Positions 1-5,537 of a stretch of DNA of 7,005 nucleotides are shown here, piece after piece. Position numbers and translations under genes: made by a program. Source of the stretch: Phycisphaeraceae bacterium (GTDB lineage Bacteria; Planctomycetota; Phycisphaerae; Phycisphaerales; Phycisphaeraceae); contig JADZCW010000147.1 in assembly GCA_020851395.1 (NCBI GenBank), positions 1 to 7,005 on the forward strand, read 5' to 3'. Position 1 is the stretch's first letter, and each line of letters opens with the position of its first letter. The notes beneath the pieces were generated by a model. That model was not told the origin of the DNA, ran no database searches, and was given only the letters and a program-made list of their open reading frames with translations.

Positions 1-1067
1 CCGTTGAGGTAGGCCATGTAGGCGGCCTCGGAGCCCAGGGCGGTGACAAAGGGGTTGATGTCCTGGACGTTGACCAGGCCGTCGAGGTTCATGTCGCCGG
101 GGCTGAAGGGGTCGCGGGCGTCGGCGACCGAGACCTGCAGGTTGATGTTGTCGTAGCCGAACTGGAATTCGGGCGTGATCCGCCAGTCATAGAGCCAGAA
201 GTAGGGGTCGGACTCGTCGTAGATGCACTCATTGATGGCCACGACGTAGTAATCATAGGTCTGGTCAATCGACTGGATAACGGTGCGCGGGCCCCACCAC
301 TGGTAGTCGGGTGAGCCGTCGGGCTCGATGGGCGCGCCATTGATGTCAGTCAGGTACTCGGCGGTGTCGTAGTGGTTCCAGAGGTCGTTGTAGACGAAGG
401 GCGGGTCGATGCCGTTGGTCGAGCCGTCGATCCACTCGCCGTAGGTGAACGAGAACAGGAGCTGTCCGTCGTCGGGGTTGAGGTCAGGGTCGAGGATGTT
501 GTAGGTGGCGTTGGGAGCGCCGGGCGATGGATCACGGAAGACGGTGATGCCGTCCGGGGGCAGGTAGTTCATGCCGTAAACGCTGATCGTGCCCCAGGAG
601 TCGTAGGTGTAACCGTCGTGGATCAGGAAATCGTAGCTGAATCGGATGGGCCCGGGGACCTGGTTGGCCGGGGCGGCGATCCACTGCGAAGCGCTGGGCC
701 GGAACATGACGGATTCGAGGATGTGGTTGCCCGGGTTCAGCGGGTCCACCGAGCGGTTGAAGTTGCCCAGCGTGCCGGTCGCCATGTTGTTGCCGCCGAC
801 GACGTTCACGTCGCGGGGGTCGTCAAAGAGGGAGATCCCGCCGAGGCCGCCGGGGTTGTTGCGCGGTCCCCAGTGGGAGAACCAGCCGCCTAGGTCGTAG
901 GTCTGGCTGAAATGATGGGGTTCAGCGCCGTCTGGCGCCGTGGTGTTGCGGATGTTGGCCGTGCTCTCGAAATCACCGTTGACAAAAAGATTGTCCGACA
1001 GCGCCGCGCCCGCCGGCCAGGCCAGGCACAGAGCCAACAGACAGGTCACGCTAATACTCGATCGCAT
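1..1067 (-). CDS. Secreted dockerin-domain protein, C-terminus beyond window
   Basis: The frame is open from an ATG at 1067 to the window edge (355 codons seen, no stop). An AAGGAG lies 7 bases before the ATG. Residues 1-22 form a signal peptide: Arg2, a hydrophobic stretch from Ile5 to Trp17, and a probable cleavage site after Ala-Gly-Ala (19-21). The mature protein opens with NLFVNGDFES (26-35), typical of secreted beta-sandwich proteins of planctomycetes and related bacteria. The body is rich in Asp, Asn, Pro, Trp and Tyr. At 325-336 an EF-hand-like calcium loop, DMNLDGLVNVQD (ligand positions D325, N327, D329, N333, D336), continues into INPFVTAL: the first half of a type I dockerin repeat. 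A second repeat should lie beyond the edge. In cellulosomes dockerins bind cohesins; in planctomycetes they occur widely on surface proteins of unknown role. No catalytic domain was recognised. The protein is probably exported; the substrate is unknown. Confidence 0.88.
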   Translation of the reverse strand, partial: MRSSISVTCLLALCLAWPAGAALSDNLFVNGDFESTANIRNTTAPDGAEPHHFSQTYDLGGWFSHWGPRNNPGGLGGISLFDDPRDVNVVGGNNMATGTLGNFNRSVDPLNPGNHILESVMFRPSASQWIAAPANQVPGPIRFSYDFLIHDGYTYDSWGTISVYGMNYLPPDGITVFRDPSPGAPNATYNILDPDLNPDDGQLLFSFTYGEWIDGSTNGIDPPFVYNDLWNHYDTAEYLTDINGAPIEPDGSPDYQWWGPRTVIQSIDQTYDYYVVAINECIYDESDPYFWLYDWRITPEFQFGYDNINLQVSVADARDPFSPGDMNLDGLVNVQDINPFVTALGSEAAYMAYLN

Positions 1068-1074
1068 ACGTTCT

Positions 1075-1080
1075 CTCCTT
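1075..1080 (-). promoter_or_regulatory. Shine-Dalgarno site of the dockerin gene
   Basis: The minus strand reads AAGGAG seven bases before the ATG at 1067. It is the strongest ribosome binding site in the window. It fixes the start and contrasts with the mutY, NrdJ-tail and NIF3 genes, which have none. Confidence 0.75.
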
Positions 1081-1104
1081 GTGTGAGGCTGCCTGCGAAT
1101 GCCC

Positions 1105-1132
1105 CTAATATGTCTTCCGGCGTCAACGTCAA
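1105..1132 (-). promoter_or_regulatory. Putative sigma70-type promoter of the dockerin gene
   Basis: On the minus strand, TTGACG (1132-1127) is followed after 16 bases by TATTAG (1110-1105). The matches to TTGACA and TATAAT are 5/6 and 4/6. Transcription would start near 1098, giving a leader of about 30 bases that contains the Shine-Dalgarno site. Position and spacing fit, but this is a pattern match only. Confidence 0.5.
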
Positions 1133-1302
1133 CAGCCGCTGAATTTGTGACTCACCCCAGCTACGGATGGCCTGCAATTTCTGCTCTACCCGGCGCCGTG
1201 TGGATCGTTGAGTCGCGATCACCACTTACGAATGCGGCAAACGCTCCAATGACTGGCATATCACTGAGTGCAAATATACCGCGAAAACCCGAAGAAAGAA
1301 GA

Positions 1303-1329
1303 GAAAATAGTGTTAACCACGATATTTTC
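1303..1329 (-). terminator. AT-rich hairpin, possible weak terminator of mutY
   Basis: GAAAATA (1303-1309) and TATTTTC (1323-1329) are perfect inverted repeats. Inside them GTG (1310-1312) can pair with CAC (1318-1320), leaving a 5-base loop and a 2-base bulge. On the minus strand the hairpin is followed by a pyrimidine run, TCTTCTTTCTTC. It lies about 85 bases beyond the mutY stop. The stem is weak and the tail is not pure T, so it could instead be a protein-binding palindrome (it has GTTAAC at its centre). Confidence 0.35.
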
Positions 1330-1413
1330 CCGGCTTGCGATTCGAAACTATGAACCCCGGCTCTGGCATTCATGTCGTGTTCGCGATCGTACCGTCAGGA
1401 CTTCGCATGGCCG

Positions 1414-2523
1414 CTATCGCGAGCCTTCGAGCAACGCCACAGCCCTCCGCTGCGGATTCGACACCGGCAGATCCGCCGTCCCCATCGGGCCGAGGCATCG
1501 CCATGTCGCGTCATCCATGACCCGATCCTCACAAAGCGCCCGGCAACGCCAGAGTGTGAAATGGATAAGACGGTGCGTCGTCTGATGGGCAAAATTCCCC
1601 ATCTTTACGGGCGTCGTTACTTTTAACCCCAGATCCTTCCCCGCCCACGCCGCCAGCGATCGGCCCGTCATGCTCTGCTGCTCGACCGTCGGCATCTGCC
1701 ACATCCCAGCCCACAGCCCTTTCGCGAGCCTCCGCATGAAAAGCCATTGACCATCCCGCTCAATCGCCAACATGTGATGCTCAACCGCCCGCGGCTTGCG
1801 TCGCGACGCCCGGATCGGCAGCGTTTGCTCAAGGCCCTGCTTGCGAGCGGCACACCATCGGCTGGCTGGGCACTCCCCGCACCGCGGCCCCCGCGGCAAA
1901 CAGACCACCGCGCCAAGTTCCATCATCGCCTGATTAAAACCCCCAGGTCTCTCCGCCGGCACCAGCTCCTCCGCCAGCTCCCAGATCCTCTTGTCCGTCT
2001 GACGATCATCCACCGATTCCCGGATCGCCATCAGCCTCGCCAGCACCCGCTTGACGTTCCCATCCACCAGCGCCGCCCGCTTCCCGAAGGCGATCGACGC
2101 CACCGCCCCGGCCGTGTACCGGCCGACCCCCGGAAGCTTGAGAAGGTCGTCGACGTCCTGCGGTAACTTCCCGCCATGCTCCGCCACCGCCGCCCGCGCC
2201 GCCGCGTGCAGGTGACGCGCCCGCCGGTAGTACCCCAGTCCCTGCCACAAGCGCAGCACCTCTTGCTCCGTCGCCGCCCCCAGATCCGCCAGCGTCGGGA
2301 ACCGTTCGACAAAGCGATGGAAGTAGGGCACCACCGTGGCCACCTGCGTCTGCTGCAGCATCGCCTCGCTGACCAGCACGTGGTACGGATTGACCGTACG
2401 CGACCCGCTGGCCCGCCAAGGCAGTGCTCGGGCGTGTCGGTCGTACCACGCCAGCAGCCGCCGGCGAATCGCCCGGACGGTCGCCGTCGGCAGGGGGGGT
2501 GTCTTGGCTCGTGAAGTGCTCAC
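1414..2523 (-). CDS. mutY: A/G-specific adenine DNA glycosylase MutY
   Basis: MutY excises adenine mispaired with 8-oxoguanine, the last guard of the GO repair system, acting on the chromosome. The 369-residue protein has the full family layout. The N-terminal glycosylase domain has LPWR (34-37) and SEAMLQQTQ with the catalytic Glu53. The helix-hairpin-helix is LPGVGRYTAGA (130-140), followed by VDGNVKRVLAR with the catalytic Asp154. A [4Fe-4S] cluster motif C-X6-C-X2-C-X5-C uses Cys208, 215, 218 and 224. A NUDIX-like 8-oxoG recognition domain covers about 247-369 (LWAGMWQMP at 270-278). Its FSH-loop position reads Thr315-Thr316-His317, so the usual Phe is absent. The start is GTG at 2523: it is the only start candidate after an in-frame TGA at 2578-2580 and places LPWR at the usual distance. 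No Shine-Dalgarno is visible. The gene is divergent from the NrdJ-tail gene. Confidence 0.96.
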   Translation of the reverse strand: MSTSRAKTPPLPTATVRAIRRRLLAWYDRHARALPWRASGSRTVNPYHVLVSEAMLQQTQVATVVPYFHRFVERFPTLADLGAATEQEVLRLWQGLGYYRRARHLHAAARAAVAEHGGKLPQDVDDLLKLPGVGRYTAGAVASIAFGKRAALVDGNVKRVLARLMAIRESVDDRQTDKRIWELAEELVPAERPGGFNQAMMELGAVVCLPRGPRCGECPASRWCAARKQGLEQTLPIRASRRKPRAVEHHMLAIERDGQWLFMRRLAKGLWAGMWQMPTVEQQSMTGRSLAAWAGKDLGLKVTTPVKMGNFAHQTTHRLIHFTLWRCRALCEDRVMDDATWRCLGPMGTADLPVSNPQRRAVALLEGSR

Positions 2524-2531
2524 GCCCCGGG

Positions 2532-2537
2532 AGTCTA
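2532..2537 (-). promoter_or_regulatory. Possible -10 element of mutY
   Basis: The minus strand has TAGACT ending 8 bases before the GTG start. It fits TANNNT, and the distance would give a nearly leaderless transcript. No good -35 box is visible 16-18 bases upstream. The evidence is weak. Confidence 0.3.
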
Positions 2538-2591
2538 TCAGCCTCGCCCCGGCGGTGGGGACCGCGTTGTCGCTTGTTCAGCCTCGCCCCG
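2538..2591. repeat. 14-base direct repeat in the mutY/NrdJ-tail divergent region
   Basis: TCAGCCTCGCCCCG occurs at 2538-2551 and again at 2578-2591, offset by exactly 40 bases, in the 86-base gap between two divergent starts. The left copy abuts the possible mutY -10. The right copy lies in the spacer of the NrdJ-tail promoter. It may be a pair of regulator sites or a local duplication. Confidence 0.6.
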
Positions 2592-2603
2592 CCCGGCTAA
2601 AGT
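2574..2603 (+). promoter_or_regulatory. Promoter giving a leaderless NrdJ-tail transcript
   Basis: TTGTTC (2574-2579), an 18-base spacer and TAAAGT (2598-2603) precede the ATG at 2610 by only six bases. RNA synthesis usually begins about seven bases past the -10, which is the A of the ATG. There is no Shine-Dalgarno. The NIF3 gene has the same geometry. Confidence 0.5.
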
Positions 2604-2609
2604 GACCCC

Positions 2610-3035
2610 ATGGTCCAGCCCCCGTCCTCACCCGTTCCACCGCCCCAGCGCCGGGCCATGCCCCCGACCCGCCGGTCAATCACCCACAAGTTCCAGATCA
2701 TGGGCTATGAGGGTTACCTCACCGTGGGCCTGTTCGACGACGGCCGGCCCGGCGAGGTCTTCATCAAGATCGCCAAGGAGGGCTCGACTCTCAGCGGCCT
2801 GGCCCAGGCCTTTTGCCGGGCCCTGAGCCTCGCCCTCCAGTACGGCCTGCCCCTGGACGAGGCCGTCCGCCGTTTCAAGAACATGCGATTCGAGCCCATG
2901 GGCCCGACCTCGAACCCGCAAATCCCCCAGGCCATGAGCATCATTGATTACGTCGCCCGCTACCTCCAGCACGAGTTCGGCACGCCCGATCCGCCCGAGA
3001 ACACCGCCGACGACTCCGGCCAGTCTTTGCCCTAA
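2610..3035 (+). CDS. Stand-alone class II ribonucleotide reductase tail (TSCPD/NrdJ C-terminal-like) protein
   Basis: The 141-residue protein matches the C-terminal section of B12-dependent (class II, NrdJ) ribonucleotide reductases. Landmarks in order are GYEGYLTVG (32-40), GRPGEVFIKIAKEGSTLSGL (45-64), SLALQYGLPL (73-82), NMRFEPMG (91-98) and SIIDYVARYL (110-119). It has none of the catalytic barrel, no radical-site cysteines and no C-terminal CXXC pair; Cys69 is the only cysteine. It therefore cannot reduce ribonucleotides by itself. It may bind or regulate a separate reductase, or have another role; the true function is unknown. The tail after residue 124 is Pro/Asp-rich and probably disordered. 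ATG 2610 is preferred over Met17 (2658) because of the leaderless promoter and because RRxxPxTR before THKF seems part of the family. The gene is divergent from mutY, with purF 160 bases downstream. Confidence 0.85.
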   Translation: MVQPPSSPVPPPQRRAMPPTRRSITHKFQIMGYEGYLTVGLFDDGRPGEVFIKIAKEGSTLSGLAQAFCRALSLALQYGLPLDEAVRRFKNMRFEPMGPTSNPQIPQAMSIIDYVARYLQHEFGTPDPPENTADDSGQSLP

Positions 3036-3061
3036 ACGCCTCCTACAATCCACAGCCTTGA

Positions 3062-3082
3062 TGTCCCCGCCTCCCGGGGACA
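3062..3082 (+). terminator. Perfect hairpin after the NrdJ-tail gene
   Basis: TGTCCCCG (3062-3069) and CGGGGACA (3075-3082) form an 8-bp perfect stem with a 5-base loop, 26 bases after the stop at 3035. No T-run follows, so this is not a classical intrinsic terminator. It may stop transcription with help, or protect the mRNA 3' end. Confidence 0.45.
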
Positions 3083-3117
3083 ACGGCGGCGCTTCCGGGG
3101 GAAAGTTGGGGGCTTTC

Positions 3118-3146
3118 TTGACCGGGCGCTCACCGCCCGCTAACGT
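3118..3146 (+). promoter_or_regulatory. Promoter of purF
   Basis: TTGACC (3118-3123), a 17-base spacer and TAACGT (3141-3146) make one of the best promoter matches in the window. Transcription would begin near 3153, leaving a leader of about 43 bases with no strong Shine-Dalgarno. A 5-bp inverted repeat, GAAAG/CTTTC (3101-3105 and 3113-3117), abuts the -35 box and could be an operator; that part is speculative. Confidence 0.6.
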
Positions 3147-3195
3147 GCACCGTCACTGGGATCGGCCGTGATTTTGGCCATCACCGGACCCCTTC

Positions 3196-4608
3196 ATGGA
3201 CTCACAAGCCAAGCACAAGTGCGGCGTCTTCGGGATCTGGGGCGCGCCGGACTGCGCCATGCGCTGCTACATGGGCCTGTTCGCCCAGCAGCACCGCGGC
3301 CAGGAGTCGGCCGGCATCGCCGTCACCGACGGCGCCCTGCTCAAGGCCCACGTCGGCATGGGCCTGGTCAGCGAGGTCTTCACCGGCCCGATCCTCCAAT
3401 CCCTCCCCGGGATCGGCGGCATCGGCCACAACCGCTACTCGACCACTGGCTCGAACCGCTCCTGCAACGCTCAGCCCCTGCTCGAGGAATACATCGGCGG
3501 CCAGGTCGCCCTGGCCCACAACGGCAACCTCGTCAACGCCGACGTCCTCCGTCGCGCCTACGAGACCCGCGGCCACATCTTCCACACCTCCACCGACACC
3601 GAGGTCATCCTCCACCTGCTCGCCTCGCATCACTTGTCCAAGACCGACCCGGTCGTCGAAGCTCTGCTCCACCTGCAGGGGGCCTACAGCCTCCTGTTTT
3701 TGTTTAAGGACCGCATCGAGGCCGCCCGCGACCCGTGGGGCTGGCGCCCCCTGGTCCTGGGCAAGACCGAGGACGGCCACGACTGCGTCGCCAGCGAGAC
3801 CGTCGCCCTGGACGTCATCGGCGCCAAGCTCGTCCGCGAGATCGAGCCCGGCGAAATCGTCACCCTGAGCAACCAGGGCGTGACCACTCGCCGCTTCGCC
3901 GACGCCCAGCAGCCCGCCCACTGCATTTTCGAGCACATCTACTTCGCCAACCCCAGCTCGAAGGTCTTCGGTCAGACCGTCCAGCTCGTCCGCGAGAAGC
4001 TCGGCGAGCGACTGGCCCAAGAGGCCCCCGTCGAGGCGGACTACGTCATCCCCATGCCCGACTCCGGCCGCTCCGCCGCCATGGGCTACGCCCGCGCCAG
4101 CGGCATCGAACTCCGCGAGGGCATCGTCCCCAACCGCTACGTCGGCCGGACGTTCATCCAGCCCACCCAGCGCCAGCGCGACGCCGCCGTCCAGCTCAAG
4201 CTCAACGCCGTCTCCGACATCATCGCCGGCAAGCGCATCATCGTCGTCGACGACTCGATCGTCCGCGGCACCACCACGCACGGCAAGATGATCCAGCTCC
4301 GCAAGGCCGGGGCCAAGGAGATCCACCTCCGCATCAGCTGCCCGCCGATCCGCCACCCCTGCTACTTCGGCATCGATTTCCCCGACCCCGCCAAGCTCGT
4401 GGCCAACGGGCGAACCATCAAGCAGATCGGCGAGTACCTCGAGGTCGACAGCCTCCACTACCTCTCGCACGAGGGCATGCTTACCTGCGTCGAGCGCCCG
4501 GCCGAGCACTACTGCACCGCCTGCTTCAACGGCAAGTACCGCATCGAGGTCGACCGCCCCGTCTCGAAGCTCGGCCTCGAACGGCACCAGATGCAGATGT
4601 TCAATTAA
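3196..4608 (+). CDS. purF: Amidophosphoribosyltransferase (glutamine PRPP amidotransferase)
   Basis: PurF makes 5-phosphoribosylamine from PRPP and glutamine, the first committed step of purine synthesis, in the cytosol. The protein has 470 residues, normal for the family. The short leader MDSQAKHK precedes CGVFGIWG; in the Bacillus-type enzyme such a propeptide is removed so that Cys9 becomes the N-terminal nucleophile. The Ntn-type glutaminase domain shows HRGQESAG (33-40), GHNRYSTTG (77-85) and AHNGNL (107-112). The phosphoribosyltransferase domain has the PRPP loop IIVVDDSIVRGTT (348-360). Cys243, Cys389, Cys440 and Cys443 match the four [4Fe-4S] ligands of the Bacillus subtilis enzyme, so this is the iron-sulfur, propeptide-bearing type. 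No other purine gene is adjacent. The gene has its own promoter and converges on the coiled-coil gene, with 33 bases between stops. Confidence 0.98.
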   Translation: MDSQAKHKCGVFGIWGAPDCAMRCYMGLFAQQHRGQESAGIAVTDGALLKAHVGMGLVSEVFTGPILQSLPGIGGIGHNRYSTTGSNRSCNAQPLLEEYIGGQVALAHNGNLVNADVLRRAYETRGHIFHTSTDTEVILHLLASHHLSKTDPVVEALLHLQGAYSLLFLFKDRIEAARDPWGWRPLVLGKTEDGHDCVASETVALDVIGAKLVREIEPGEIVTLSNQGVTTRRFADAQQPAHCIFEHIYFANPSSKVFGQTVQLVREKLGERLAQEAPVEADYVIPMPDSGRSAAMGYARASGIELREGIVPNRYVGRTFIQPTQRQRDAAVQLKLNAVSDIIAGKRIIVVDDSIVRGTTTHGKMIQLRKAGAKEIHLRISCPPIRHPCYFGIDFPDPAKLVANGRTIKQIGEYLEVDSLHYLSHEGMLTCVERPAEHYCTACFNGKYRIEVDRPVSKLGLERHQMQMFN

Positions 4609-4641
4609 GTTCTGTCCACCGATCCCTTGCCACGCGCCCAC

Positions 4642-5412
4642 CTAGGCCGCGTCCGCCTCGGGCGTGGGCTGTTGCTTGGCATCTTCCGTCTTTGGGGACG
4701 TGTCAACGCCTGGTCGCCCCATCTGCTGGAGCAATTTGCTGAAGACCCGGTCCGCCGGCGATGCCGCGGGGGGGCTCTGCGGGGCACTCTGCATGTCCAT
4801 CTTGACCGGCTTGGCCGCACGGACCGCGGGCTTGGCGGGCTCCAGCCGCATGGGCGCGACCACCACCTTCGTCGGCACCGACACAGGCGTCGCCGGCTCA
4901 CGCTTGGTCACGGTCACGGCACTGGTCATCGGAGGTTGCTCGTTCTTCACCGGCCCGCGCCCCAGCAGCACCACGCTCTGATCCAAGAGCGCCTCGGCCC
5001 GATGCACCATCGCCTGGAGCTGTCCCTGCATCTTCTCCCACTTGCTCTCGAGGCTCGCAAGCCGCTCGTCGAGCAGGTGCACCACTTCCGTCACGTCGCG
5101 TTCGACGCGTCCGACCCACTGGTCATAGCTCCGCAGCGACTGCACGACTTCCTCTCGCATCTGCTGGCGGAGCTCATCCTGCTCCGCCCGCAGCGCGTCG
5201 AGCTCGCTGATCGACTCGCTGACCATCGCCTCGGCCGCCTTGACCGATTGCACGCTCACAGCCAGTCGCTGCTCGACCTGGTCCTGCGACCGGCTCAGCA
5301 GCGACAGCCCCCGGGCGATCCGGTTCGCCGTCCCCGATGCCTCGCCCAACGGCGCACGACGCGTCGCCTCGGCGGGCGGACTCGGCTTGATGACGTCTCC
5401 CAGCTTCTTCAT
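4642..5412 (-). CDS. Hypothetical coiled-coil protein with Pro/Ala-rich tail
   Basis: I do not recognise this family. From ATG 5412 the protein has 256 residues beginning MKKLGDVIKP. Residues about 41-150 are rich in Glu, Gln, Leu, Val and Arg with heptad-like spacing, and read as one long coiled coil (for example EVVHLLDERLASLESKWEKM at 109-128). A low-complexity Pro/Ala/Lys/Val linker follows (about 155-218), then a short amphipathic helix (PADRVFSKLLQQMG, 219-232) and an acidic/Gln tail. There is no signal peptide, membrane segment or cysteine, so a cytoplasmic scaffold or structural role is possible, but this is inference. The frame is open up to a GTG at 5508. The extra 32 residues look non-coding and contain a T8 run, so I prefer 5412, although no Shine-Dalgarno supports it. 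It is divergent from the NIF3 gene. Confidence 0.7.
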   Translation of the reverse strand: MKKLGDVIKPSPPAEATRRAPLGEASGTANRIARGLSLLSRSQDQVEQRLAVSVQSVKAAEAMVSESISELDALRAEQDELRQQMREEVVQSLRSYDQWVGRVERDVTEVVHLLDERLASLESKWEKMQGQLQAMVHRAEALLDQSVVLLGRGPVKNEQPPMTSAVTVTKREPATPVSVPTKVVVAPMRLEPAKPAVRAAKPVKMDMQSAPQSPPAASPADRVFSKLLQQMGRPGVDTSPKTEDAKQQPTPEADAA

Positions 5413-5424
5413 GAGCGGCCCAGC

Positions 5425-5458
5425 AAAAAAAACACCCCGCTCCCTGCCTCCGGGGAGC
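5425..5458 (-). promoter_or_regulatory. Hairpin plus T8 run just upstream of the coiled-coil gene
   Basis: On the minus strand CCCCG (5455-5451) can pair with CGGGG (5439-5435), followed after two bases by eight T (5432-5425). An alternative 6-bp stem, GCTCCC/GGGAGC (5458-5453 with 5444-5439), overlaps it, so the two exclude each other. This looks like an intrinsic terminator or attenuator in the leader, 12 bases before ATG 5412. If translation starts at 5508 the same bases are coding. Confidence 0.35.
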
Positions 5459-5514
5459 ACCGGTTTCCCTATCTCTTTGCATCGGCCAGCCGCCCCCCCG
5501 TCCTGCACAACTCA

Positions 5515-5526
5515 AGCCCCGGGGCT
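5515..5526. repeat. 12-base palindrome at the NIF3 promoter
   Basis: AGCCCCGGGGCT is a perfect palindrome whose last base is the first base of the NIF3 -10 element TAAGCT. It lies in the gap between divergent genes and could be an operator. In DNA this GC-rich, chance is a real alternative. Confidence 0.4.
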
Positions 5527-5531
5527 AAGCT
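5526..5531 (+). promoter_or_regulatory. -10 element giving a leaderless NIF3 transcript
   Basis: TAAGCT, preceded by GGGGC, ends six bases before the ATG at 5538, the same distance as at the NrdJ-tail gene. No clear -35 is seen; the best is TGCACA at 5504-5509 with a 16-base spacer. There is no Shine-Dalgarno. Confidence 0.45.
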
Positions 5532-5537
5532 ACAGCC

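Larger units (their letters stand above)
1068..1413. other. Intergenic region between mutY and the dockerin gene
   Basis: This 346-base stretch separates two minus-strand genes. It holds the dockerin promoter and Shine-Dalgarno site at its left end and an AT-rich hairpin at 1303-1329. A 7-base inverted repeat, TCGCGAT/ATCGCGA (1381-1387 and 1416-1422), brackets the mutY stop codon, with 28 bases between the arms and no T-run. The section 1257-1330 is far more AT-rich than the rest of the window. Small open frames cross the region on both strands (one of 70 codons on minus, others on plus), but none has a ribosome site or a recognisable protein, so I call no gene. Confidence 0.6.

Noticed and set aside
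372..893. 173-codon plus-strand frame opposite the dockerin gene
   Set aside because: The minus strand is continuously open for 355 codons with signal peptide, ribosome site and dockerin loop; the plus frame is Val/Gly/Asp-rich without features.
1161..1373. 70-codon minus-strand frame in the mutY-dockerin gap
   Set aside because: It has a short hydrophobic stretch but no ribosome site, no promoter of its own and no recognisable protein; it crosses the AT-rich hairpin.
1381..1422. TCGCGAT/ATCGCGA inverted repeat as mutY terminator
   Set aside because: The 28-base loop and missing T-run make it unconvincing; chance is likely.
1747..2449. Several overlapping frames on both strands inside mutY
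   Set aside because: They are Arg/Pro/Gly-rich shadows of mutY, which has all catalytic and iron-sulfur residues in its own frame.
1414..4608. mutY, NrdJ-tail and purF as one new nucleotide-quality system
   Set aside because: The genes are divergent or separately promoted and are common housekeeping types; adjacency alone does not show a shared system.
3202..4641. 479-codon open frame on the minus strand opposite purF
   Set aside because: It lies over purF, whose motifs are unmistakable. The product is Asp/Val/Gly/Ala-rich low-complexity, as expected from antisense reading of GC-rich codons.
3735..4742. 335-codon plus-strand frame overlapping purF
   Set aside because: Its product is almost all Arg, Pro and His, typical of an out-of-frame reading of a GC-rich gene.
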